8,263 nucleotides of DNA from Bacillota bacterium (GTDB taxonomy: Bacteria; Bacillota_A; Clostridia; DSM-8532): positions 1-8,263 of the forward strand of contig JAFADM010000378.1 in assembly GCA_023424865.1 (NCBI GenBank). The letters run 5' to 3'. A program made the translations under genes and the position numbers. Shown here in pieces: positions 1-5,577 of this stretch (position 1 is the first letter of the stretch; every line of letters begins with the position of its first letter). The notes beneath the pieces are model-generated. The model had not been told where the DNA came from, did not search any database, and saw only the letters and a list, made by a program, of their open reading frames with translations.

Positions 1-801
1 CATTTCAAGGGACAGGTTATCTATGATGAAGCCCTCTTTGAAGCAGACGGCAAATCCATGCCTATCATTGATATAGAGCGCTGCCTCATCTATGATTACA
101 CTTTCAGCGCCCGCCCCCAGAAGGAACGCATTGTCCTTGGCATGGATTTTGCCATTGAAATGGAGTATATCTGGCATTCGGGGAGTGAAGGCAGCAGTGA
201 GAGAAGGGAACTAAAGCAAATTAAGGGCAGCAGCCGATACATACTGACTTCCGAGAATTGTCCCAGGGTTTTCCAAGATGGCGCCGGAAACGCCCTGCAT
301 TTTTGCCAGGTCGTTAAAAACTGCCGTTTTGAGCTTGTTTTTTCCGGGGAAAATAAGATTCCTCATCTGCTCGTAAAAGTAGATCTGGACGTTTATGCAA
401 CACAGGAGGTTCATTCGGATATTTTACTTTGTGAAAAATCACCGGGAGGCATTCCACCGGGACGGCCCTCGCCCCCTTTGGATTCCGGTACGGTTATGGA
501 CAGTTTGAGGCTGGAGGATGCCGTTGCCACCTTCGAACACATGCTTCGGCTGGTAAAAATGCTTTCGGGGATAACAAAGCCGGAGGGCTCCAATGAGGCA
601 AAAAAGCCGGATTCTTCCGATCCGGCTCGTTTGGGTGAGAAATGCAAGCAGCTGGAAGCTGTTCAGGCCTCCCTGCTTCGTTCAATTTCCGAAAAAGATA
701 AAGCGCTTGAGGTTTTTCGCTATGAACTGAGTCAGAAGGATTACATTGTCGATGCTTTACTTACAAAACTCAACCAATATGAGCATTTTAGAATCGGCTG
801 A
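1..801 (+). CDS. Hypothetical protein, 5'-truncated; beta-rich with C-terminal coiled coil
   Basis: I do not recognise this protein. The frame is open from base 1 and the first internal ATG (58) has no ribosome binding site, so the gene very likely starts upstream of the window; 266 residues are visible, ending in TGA. Residues 1-145 alternate hydrophobic and polar residues like beta strands and carry Cys28, Cys87, Cys102, Cys108 and Cys144. Residues 146-162 are a Pro/Gly linker. Residues 209-262 are rich in Lys, Glu, Gln and Leu and look like a coiled coil. No signal peptide or membrane helix is visible in this part. The strand pattern faintly recalls the SPOCS/DUF3794 domain of clostridial spore proteins such as SipL, but I see no diagnostic motif. 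It converges on the minus-strand pair at 909-2330 across a long hairpin. Confidence 0.75.
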   Translation, partial: HFKGQVIYDEALFEADGKSMPIIDIERCLIYDYTFSARPQKERIVLGMDFAIEMEYIWHSGSEGSSERRELKQIKGSSRYILTSENCPRVFQDGAGNALHFCQVVKNCRFELVFSGENKIPHLLVKVDLDVYATQEVHSDILLCEKSPGGIPPGRPSPPLDSGTVMDSLRLEDAVATFEHMLRLVKMLSGITKPEGSNEAKKPDSSDPARLGEKCKQLEAVQASLLRSISEKDKALEVFRYELSQKDYIVDALLTKLNQYEHFRIG

Positions 802-837
802 AGGCTCCGACAGTAAATCTCCCATTTCTACCGCGGT

Positions 838-880
838 TCTGTATTGAATGAAAAGGTATAGCCCTTTCATTCAATACAGA
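838..880. terminator. Long hairpin between convergent genes, possible bidirectional terminator
   Basis: Bases 838-856 pair with 862-880: 18 of 19 positions are complementary, with one A/C mismatch at 854/864 and a 5-nt loop. It lies 36 nt after the plus-strand stop at 801 and 28 nt beyond the minus-strand stop at 909, where a shared terminator would be expected. Neither side has a run of T, so it is not a textbook intrinsic terminator. It might instead be a transcript-end stabilising hairpin or a dispersed inverted repeat. Confidence 0.5.
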
Positions 881-908
881 GTTGGATCAATATGAAAGTA
901 AGATTTGC

Positions 909-1706
909 TTACCGGCAGGTAAATTCGGGAACACCTCTAACAATGACATCCTGGTCTATACCCAGCTTATCAATGATATCCTCAGTTATGGTAATATCCA
1001 CCACGGTGGTCCATACGGAGTTACCGAGGAAGGTCGGTACTTGCAGGGTATCTAAAACATCAACATCATACTTTAAATTCTTCAGGAGTATAAAGGATTG
1101 CAGACTGGGATCTTCCAGTTCGCAAGGCTTCAAGCGCGGGCAGAATTCCGTAAACGGAATGGTAACGGTGTATTCGAAGCTGGGGTAATCATTTACGCCA
1201 AGAGAAACAATGACCAGAGTCTCATTGGGTATCTTTTCATTCTGGTGCTGTACAACGGGAACACCGAGAGCATTGATTACCGTGTTGTCTACAAAAGCCC
1301 GTGTGATTAAAGGATCGTACTGCGCGGGATTGGAGAGGTTTCTGGGCAGATTAATTACTGTAAAGTTGCCGTTTTCAAACTCTACCAGAAGAATCAGTTC
1401 ATACCGGTGAGTTACCCTTGATTTGTGTGTGCAAATCAGGGTATTTCTCGGGAAGTCCGGTTCAATAATGCGTTTGCAAAGCTTAACGCATACGACGGGT
1501 GAACCCACGGGAGGGACCGGTGCGTTAATGGTACCGTCGTTTAAAATGTACAGTCTGAATGCTTCCTTTTCGCCCAAGGCGATTCCATCATCGTAAGCCT
1601 CCTGCCAAAGTGTTTCGACACATGGCAGAACCTTCTTGCCCAGAATCTGCTTTGTAAATATGTCAACCTCCTGCAGATCTAAAAGGCTGTTTACCTGTTC
1701 TTCCAT
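909..1706 (-). CDS. Hypothetical beta-rich, cysteine-containing protein (possible SPOCS/DUF3794-like)
   Basis: This is an unrecognised protein of 265 residues from the ATG at 1706, which has AGGAG 8 nt upstream. An in-frame ATG at 1745 with a weaker AAAGG would add 13 polar residues, so either start is possible. After a short acidic N-terminal helix the chain looks mostly beta (residues 50-120 and 160-260). It has seven cysteines (29, 73, 77, 92, 189, 195, 264) and no signal peptide or membrane helix. Residues 175-188 (SFEYTVTIPFTEF) followed by further strands faintly resemble the 'PFsxF' part of SPOCS/DUF3794 domains; this is memory-based and weak. It is the second gene of a minus-strand unit, 63 nt after the coiled-coil gene (24 nt if the longer start is used). 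A role in the spore envelope is inference from that resemblance and the upstream promoter. Confidence 0.75.
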   Translation of the reverse strand: MEEQVNSLLDLQEVDIFTKQILGKKVLPCVETLWQEAYDDGIALGEKEAFRLYILNDGTINAPVPPVGSPVVCVKLCKRIIEPDFPRNTLICTHKSRVTHRYELILLVEFENGNFTVINLPRNLSNPAQYDPLITRAFVDNTVINALGVPVVQHQNEKIPNETLVIVSLGVNDYPSFEYTVTIPFTEFCPRLKPCELEDPSLQSFILLKNLKYDVDVLDTLQVPTFLGNSVWTTVVDITITEDIIDKLGIDQDVIVRGVPEFTCR

Positions 1707-1714
1707 ATAACCAA

Positions 1715-1719
1715 CTCCT
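1715..1719 (-). promoter_or_regulatory. Ribosome binding site favouring the start at 1706
   Basis: AGGAG on the minus strand, 8 nt before the ATG at 1706. It is a better match to the anti-Shine-Dalgarno than the AAAGG ahead of the alternative ATG at 1745. Confidence 0.55.
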
Positions 1720-1769
1720 GATGAATTAACATTATTCTGCTTCATAATATGTACCTTTGGAAATGTCTG

Positions 1770-2330
1770 CTACTTAAAAAGCTTTGAAAATTTACTGTTT
1801 GTCGGTACTTTGCTCTTGAGTTCCTTTAGATAGCTGTTTTCTTCCTGGTATTCCTTAAGCAGCTGCTTTAAAGTCAACACCTCAAATTGAAGCTGAGTTA
1901 GCTTATTCAGTATCTCAGGCTGCATGAGATTTAGCCGGTTGATAATTTCAGGCTGCATGACATTAAGCCGATTGATAATTTCAGGCTGTATCTGGTTAAG
2001 CCTGTTTGTCAGCTCCTCCTGAATAGAACCAAGTCGGCTGGTAACATCCGTGTACATTTTCTCTAAGCCTTCATTGATTTCAGTTTGTATTTTTATTAGC
2101 TGTTCCGCCTGCTCCTTGGCTGTTTCTTCCGACACCTTGTCGCCGACGGAGTGAGAAACAGGCGGGGGAAGCTCCCCAGGTGTAAAATTTTGTGTGATGT
2201 TATTTGCATTAGTCGCGTACTTTACCTTTTCCAACAGTTCGGCTACGGGACTTACTTCCCTTTCAGTTTTTTCTCTTGAAACCCGTCTCCATCCGGAGCT
2301 GTGATTGCCGTATAATCCATAATCGTCCAA
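1770..2330 (-). CDS. Coiled-coil protein with 11-residue (hendecad) repeats
   Basis: The protein has 186 residues and is unknown by name. It starts at TTG 2330: GGGGAGGTG lies 7 nt upstream and the next in-frame Met is only at residue 91-92, inside the coiled coil. Residues 1-60 are polar and probably disordered, with a Pro-rich stretch near 51-58. From about residue 68 to 172 the chain is helical and heptad/hendecad-like. Residues 98-152 hold five consecutive 11-residue units with consensus NRLNxMQPEII; the middle three are nearly identical. Hendecads give a nearly straight, slightly right-handed coiled coil, often a rod or oligomerisation stalk. The C-terminal tail (173-186) is Lys/Ser-rich and basic. 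No signal peptide or membrane segment is visible. It leads the transcript that continues into the gene at 909-1706, so the two products may act together. Confidence 0.8.
   Translation of the reverse strand: MDDYGLYGNHSSGWRRVSREKTEREVSPVAELLEKVKYATNANNITQNFTPGELPPPVSHSVGDKVSEETAKEQAEQLIKIQTEINEGLEKMYTDVTSRLGSIQEELTNRLNQIQPEIINRLNVMQPEIINRLNLMQPEILNKLTQLQFEVLTLKQLLKEYQEENSYLKELKSKVPTNSKFSKLFK
1915..2013 (-). repeat. Three tandem 33-bp repeats coding for 11-residue units
   Basis: Copies lie at 1915-1947, 1948-1980 and 1981-2013. The first two differ at only a few bases; the third is more diverged. On the plus strand each copy begins TCAGGCTG. The period is exactly 33 bp, so copies can be gained or lost without breaking the reading frame of the coiled-coil gene. 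Confidence 0.85.
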
Positions 2331-2337
2331 AGCGGCA

Positions 2338-2342
2338 CCTCC
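2338..2342 (-). promoter_or_regulatory. Strong ribosome binding site fixing the TTG start at 2330
   Basis: GGAGG (within GGGGAGGTG, 2336-2344) on the minus strand, 7 nt before TTG 2330. It decides the start, since no ATG is available near the 5' end in this frame. Confidence 0.75.
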
Positions 2343-2364
2343 CCGCGGGCAGGGATTCCTAATC

Positions 2365-2395
2365 TAATATATGACGGCTGCAAAACAGGTTATAC
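2365..2395 (-). promoter_or_regulatory. Candidate sporulation-type (SigE/SigK-like) promoter for the coiled-coil gene pair
   Basis: On the minus strand, GTATAAC (2395-2389) is followed after 15 nt by CATATATTA (2373-2365). The -10 fits the SigK form CATANNNTA exactly and matches SigE CATACAHT at 7 of 8 positions. The -35 has the ATA core known for SigE but is otherwise poor. Transcription would begin near 2357, giving a leader of about 27 nt that contains the strong ribosome binding site. No good SigA promoter was seen in the same stretch. Confidence 0.4.
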
Positions 2396-2445
2396 TTGAA
2401 TAATCCTTTCAATGAAGGTATGCTAAGAATGTTGTAAGATGGATT

Positions 2446-2473
2446 GGCGCAAAAAGGACTGCAAGTCTTTTGC
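2446..2473. other. Short hairpin in the divergent intergenic space
   Basis: AAAGGACT (2453-2460) pairs with AGTCTTTT (2464-2471) around a GCA loop, including one G-T pair. GGC (2446-2448) and GCC (2471-2473 region) can close it below a bulge. A-rich and T-rich flanks make it look like a small bidirectional terminator, but no gene ends here. Its role is unknown. Confidence 0.3.
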
Positions 2474-2555
2474 CACAAGGCTGAGATACAGTTGAAACGC
2501 AGATGGGAAGCAGCTTTTTGCTTAATGGCCTCATAGGGCCTGAACTGTTTTCTGT

Positions 2556-2579
2556 CCATTGAATGAAATAATTCAATGG
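2556..2579. repeat. Perfect 9-bp inverted repeat upstream of the HAD gene
   Basis: CCATTGAAT (2556-2564) and ATTCAATGG (2571-2579) are exact reverse complements separated by GAAATA. The right arm ends 26 nt before the ATG at 2606, so it could be an operator or a leader hairpin. The 11-mer ATTGAATGAAA in it also occurs in the hairpin at 838-880. Confidence 0.55.
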
Positions 2580-2592
2580 GGATCATGATAAA

Positions 2593-2598
2593 AGAAGG
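2593..2598 (+). promoter_or_regulatory. Ribosome binding site choosing the start at 2606
   Basis: AGAAGG, 7 nt before ATG 2606. The in-frame ATG at 2576 lies inside the inverted repeat and has no ribosome binding site, so 2606 is preferred. Confidence 0.6.
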
Positions 2599-2605
2599 TT
2601 TTATT

Positions 2606-3325
2606 ATGAATGATGAGAAACTGCCGCGGGTTATGCTGCTGGATTTGGACGATACCCTGCTGGCCAGAAGTGCCGCAGCGGATTTGGCTGTGAAAAAAGT
2701 TTCGGTCATATATGGATCACGTTTGAGCGGACTTTTCAGTGAAGAGGATTTGAGACTCAGTTTGTTCAAAACTTCCGACGCGTTTTGGGGCGATCCTGAA
2801 AAGGAGGCCTGGGGAAGAGTTAATCTGTTTGACGCCCAGCGAATGATAACAAAGGAAGCCTTGGAGGTGCTTGATGTGAAGCAACAGGGGCTTTCAGATG
2901 AAATTGCCGATACCTGCTCCCGTCTTCAGTATGATTACACCGAGCCCTTTCCCGGTACGATAGAGGCCCTGGAAGCCTTTATACGGCATAGGGTGCGCCT
3001 GGTGCTTGTAGCCAACGGATCGACGCTTATGCAATGGGCGAAAATTGAACGGTTCAAGCTAAAAAAGTATTTTCATGACTGCCTGATCGAGGGGGATTTG
3101 GGTTTCGGAAAACCTGATATACGAATTTTTAATCTTGCTTTGAAGCATGCGGGTACATCAACGGAAAAGGTATGGAATGTAGGCCATAGTCTCGCCCAGG
3201 ATGTTCAGATTCCGCAAATGCTTGGCATGTATGCCGTATGGAACGATTATAAAGGTCGGGGCTTAAAGGAATATGACGGAATAAAGCCGGATAGAGTAAT
3301 AACATCGCTTACCGATCTGGTATAA
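2606..3325 (+). CDS. HAD-superfamily hydrolase (subfamily IA-like, COG1011 type)
   Basis: The protein has 239 residues, a usual length for a cytosolic haloacid dehalogenase-like phosphatase with a helical C1 cap. Motif I is DLDDT (Asp13 nucleophile, Asp15 acid/base). The cap lies between roughly 20 and 112 and includes FWGDPEKEAWGR, similar to COG1011 members. Motif II is at LVLVANG (131-138), where the usual Thr/Ser is Ala136. Motif III is Lys169 in GFGKPD. Motif IV is VGHSLAQDV (192-200): the first Asp of the normal GDxxxxD is His194, the second is Asp199. The core acid pair and Lys are intact, so activity is plausible but not certain; the substrate cannot be read from sequence. The start follows AGAAGG; an upstream ATG at 2576 is less likely. 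The lipoprotein gene follows 60 nt downstream and may be co-transcribed. Confidence 0.9.
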   Translation: MNDEKLPRVMLLDLDDTLLARSAAADLAVKKVSVIYGSRLSGLFSEEDLRLSLFKTSDAFWGDPEKEAWGRVNLFDAQRMITKEALEVLDVKQQGLSDEIADTCSRLQYDYTEPFPGTIEALEAFIRHRVRLVLVANGSTLMQWAKIERFKLKKYFHDCLIEGDLGFGKPDIRIFNLALKHAGTSTEKVWNVGHSLAQDVQIPQMLGMYAVWNDYKGRGLKEYDGIKPDRVITSLTDLV

Positions 3326-3385
3326 TCCGGCCCCAATTAATAACACGCCCTTAGGGGAAGGTTAAAACGGAGGAATCCCTTTATA

Positions 3386-4162
3386 ATGGGAAAAATTACG
3401 AAATTATTTAAAAAAAGTATTTTTGTGCTTTCACTGAGCCTAGGCCTGTTTGTTTCAGGCTGCGGTCAAAATCAAGGTACGCCGGAAGCCACACCCACAC
3501 CAACGCCTACTCCAACACCAACTCCTGAAATCGTCCGGCCGGGAGAATCCTTTTTAAAGAACGGCAATACAAATGAATCCATTGTTGAATTAAGCAAGGT
3601 CAGCCCGGATCTTTGGATCCATACCACTTATCAGGATACCCGGGAGGCTCTTGTTCCTATTAACGGTCTGATTATTGTAGAGAATGAGGGTCTGATTCTT
3701 TTAAACCCTCCGAAGACACGGCTCCAGATGGAAAGCTTGAATGAGCTTGTACAAGAGGCTTTTAACGGTTATTTTCAATATGCCCTTTCCCGTGGACTGG
3801 GCAATGAGACAGCCGATGTAATCGCTTATTTTGAGGAAAATAAAATCCCTATTTACGATTACGACACGGTTGACACCTCACAGATCCTTTTGGATTTCGA
3901 GCTTATCAAGCCTCAGGACTACACGGGAACACGCCCGTCAGCCCTTTGGCTCGGGAAGTATAAGCTGCTTATGGCAGGGGATTGGGTAAGTTCAACCGAT
4001 TCTGTACCCAATTTGCCGGGCGGGGAAGAGCAGGAAAGCTGGAAGGTGTTTCTGGAAACGCTTCAGGAAAAATATCAGGATATTGCCGTCATCGTTCCGG
4101 ATCAGGGAACATGGGGAGACAGCCGCCTTATTAACTACACCCTTACTCTTTTGAAGCAATGA
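3386..4162 (+). CDS. Lipoprotein with a degenerate metallo-beta-lactamase fold lacking zinc ligands
   Basis: The protein has 258 residues. A type II signal peptide (basic residues 3-10, hydrophobic 11-22) ends at lipobox VSGC (lipidated Cys26), followed by a (TP)n linker at about 36-47, so it is anchored outside the membrane. From residue 66 it aligns with class B1 metallo-beta-lactamases such as BcII: LWIHT (76-80), VPINGLIIVENEGLILLN (90-107), ALWLGKYKLLMAGD (186-199), VPDQGTWGD (237-245). The zinc sites are gone: HxHxD becomes SRGLGN (135-140), the GHT His becomes Thr180, the Cys becomes Asp199 and the last His becomes Gln240. About 20 residues are missing before the Thr180 strand. Hydrolysis is therefore unlikely; a binding or structural role is inferred. 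GGAGG lies 12 nt before the ATG, a rather long spacing. The alignment is from memory of the family. Confidence 0.88.
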   Translation: MGKITKLFKKSIFVLSLSLGLFVSGCGQNQGTPEATPTPTPTPTPTPEIVRPGESFLKNGNTNESIVELSKVSPDLWIHTTYQDTREALVPINGLIIVENEGLILLNPPKTRLQMESLNELVQEAFNGYFQYALSRGLGNETADVIAYFEENKIPIYDYDTVDTSQILLDFELIKPQDYTGTRPSALWLGKYKLLMAGDWVSSTDSVPNLPGGEEQESWKVFLETLQEKYQDIAVIVPDQGTWGDSRLINYTLTLLKQ

Positions 4163-4184
4163 GCCTCCCACTTGCCAAGCAAAA

Positions 4185-4203
4185 TCCGAAATCAAAAATC
4201 GGA
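4185..4203 (-). terminator. Weak candidate terminator of the MoxR operon
   Basis: TCCGA and TCGGA form a 5-bp stem with a 9-nt loop, followed on the minus strand by TTTTGC. It lies about 25 nt past the stop of the last operon gene and 22 nt past the stop of the convergent lipoprotein gene. The stem is short, so this is tentative. Confidence 0.3.
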
Positions 4204-4227
4204 CTCAGGTTCCGGCATCGTCGCCAG

Positions 4228-5577
4228 TTAATGCAGATACCTGTTAAAATCCTGCAAAGACTTATCCTCAGGCTGTCCTTTTCCGTATCGGGCCAGCTCA
4301 TAGGCTTCACGGGCCTGTGAGGCTGCAGGAACCTCTTTTTTTACGGATTTACCCGAGGCAGGGGCGTTTAGCGTTTCAAAAACCTGTCCCGGTGTCATGG
4401 ATTTGTTGAGGGACTTTCCTTGCTTCAAAGCACGCCGCAGCATTTTACGGTAAAGAAAACGTACTCGTTCCCGATTGTCCTTCAATAAGGCGTAAGGCTT
4501 TTCCTCCCTGAACCCGGCAGTCAGCCAGCGCCTGGCAGCCGCAAGGGGGGATTCGTTTTTTTCGAGAAGGCTTGTGAGCTCATCCTCATAGCCTTTTTTT
4601 GCTTCTTCGGAGCCCGGGGATGTTCCGAAAATTCTGCCAAGATAGGTTGAGAGACGCCGAAGGAGGGCCAGGAATTTTTGGCCGAAAAGTGTGTAAAGCT
4701 TTTTTCCCAGAAAATAAAGGCCTGCTGCCGTAAGCAAAATAAGTGCCACTATAACAATGACGGTAACAATCTTTTCTAAAAGTACCATGAAGGGGGAAGG
4801 CTCCGCAGCCGGTTCCATGGGAAGCATGGGGGAAGGATCCCCCTGGGGATTTTGCTCGCCTCCTGTATGAACAAGATTATACAGCCAGGTTAGAAAAGCC
4901 GCCACAAGCCTTCCAAGCACCTTGCCCAACTGACTGATTTTTTCAAGAAGTATATTGGCAAAGCCCAGTGCTGTCAGAAAAAGAAGGAGCAGGCAAAAAA
5001 GGGCCGTCATCCACCGATTGGCTTGCCGCGATTGTCCGGTAAGACCCTTTTGACCGGGTGAGCTGTTTTTTTCCTGACGGACATTATCAAGATTGAAGGT
5101 AATAAAGGCCAGCAGTGCTGCCAATGTGCCATAAATACCTAAAACGCCCAGATAAGCATCAAATTCAGGAAGTCTCCTTAAAATGAGAGCACTTAGGCAG
5201 TAAAAAGCAAATCCCATGGCAGCTACGGCAGTGAGATGCCCTCCCCCCGAATCGGAAAAAAGGCTTACCCAGCGAAGGAGTATGGCAAAGCACACAAGAA
5301 CGGGCAGTATAAGCTCTAATCCAAGGCCAAGAGTCATATAAAGGCACGCACCTGAAGCAAAAAGGAGAAGGAGAAAGATACCGATGCGTACTTTTGGCTT
5401 ATTAAACAGAAGAACAGGACTGACCGCAGCCATAATGGCTGTAAGGGGAATAAAAAAGGAAAGCAGACTGCCGGTTTTATTGATTACCATAAGGATAAGA
5501 AACACGGGATAAACAAGAAAAAGTTCGGTCAGCCATATAAGAAGCATATGTAAAAAAGGTTCAAGCCGTTGTCTCAT
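4228..5577 (-). CDS. Polytopic membrane protein with C-terminal DUF4129-like domain
   Basis: The protein has 449 residues from ATG 5577, chosen because AAAGGAG lies 11 nt upstream; an upstream in-frame start at 5631 would overlap the DUF58 gene by 71 nt and lacks such a site. About seven to eight membrane segments are visible: 8-32, 37-57, 64-82, 84-105, 114-133, 141-161, 188-210 and 265-291. Between the last two is an amphipathic stretch and a Pro/Gln-rich loop (238-262). The soluble tail (about 330-449) has RVRFLYRKMLRRAL, the MTPGQVFETL segment and YELARYGKG, the pattern of DUF4129. In TgpA-type proteins DUF4129 follows a transglutaminase core; no such Cys/His/Asp core is present here. The start codon overlaps the end of the DUF58 gene by 17 nt, so translation is probably coupled. 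It is the likely membrane platform of the MoxR/DUF58 system. Confidence 0.85.
   Translation of the reverse strand: MRQRLEPFLHMLLIWLTELFLVYPVFLILMVINKTGSLLSFFIPLTAIMAAVSPVLLFNKPKVRIGIFLLLLFASGACLYMTLGLGLELILPVLVCFAILLRWVSLFSDSGGGHLTAVAAMGFAFYCLSALILRRLPEFDAYLGVLGIYGTLAALLAFITFNLDNVRQEKNSSPGQKGLTGQSRQANRWMTALFCLLLLFLTALGFANILLEKISQLGKVLGRLVAAFLTWLYNLVHTGGEQNPQGDPSPMLPMEPAAEPSPFMVLLEKIVTVIVIVALILLTAAGLYFLGKKLYTLFGQKFLALLRRLSTYLGRIFGTSPGSEEAKKGYEDELTSLLEKNESPLAAARRWLTAGFREEKPYALLKDNRERVRFLYRKMLRRALKQGKSLNKSMTPGQVFETLNAPASGKSVKKEVPAASQAREAYELARYGKGQPEDKSLQDFNRYLH

Noticed and set aside
892..1188. Open frame on the plus strand of 98 codons
   Set aside because: It lies antisense within the better supported minus-strand gene at 909-1706, has no ribosome binding site, and its low-complexity Ser/Thr content is that of a shadow frame.
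2477..2510. CTGAGA followed by TTGAA and GAT, slightly like the core of a TPP riboswitch
   Set aside because: The other conserved blocks (CCTGATC and the TAAT-CCAGCG-AGGGA part) are absent and the helices do not form, so the match is coincidental.
2576..2605. Earlier ATG for the HAD protein (10 extra residues)
   Set aside because: No ribosome binding site precedes it and it lies in the inverted repeat, while ATG 2606 has AGAAGG at 7 nt and starts just before motif I as is usual.
2359..2769. Open minus-strand frame of 136 codons
   Set aside because: It overlaps the HAD gene's motif I region in antisense and the promoter region of the coiled-coil gene, and encodes no recognisable pattern.
3347..3362. 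CCCTTAGGGG as a terminator between the HAD gene and the lipoprotein gene
   Set aside because: The stem is only 3-4 bp with a tiny loop and no T-run follows.
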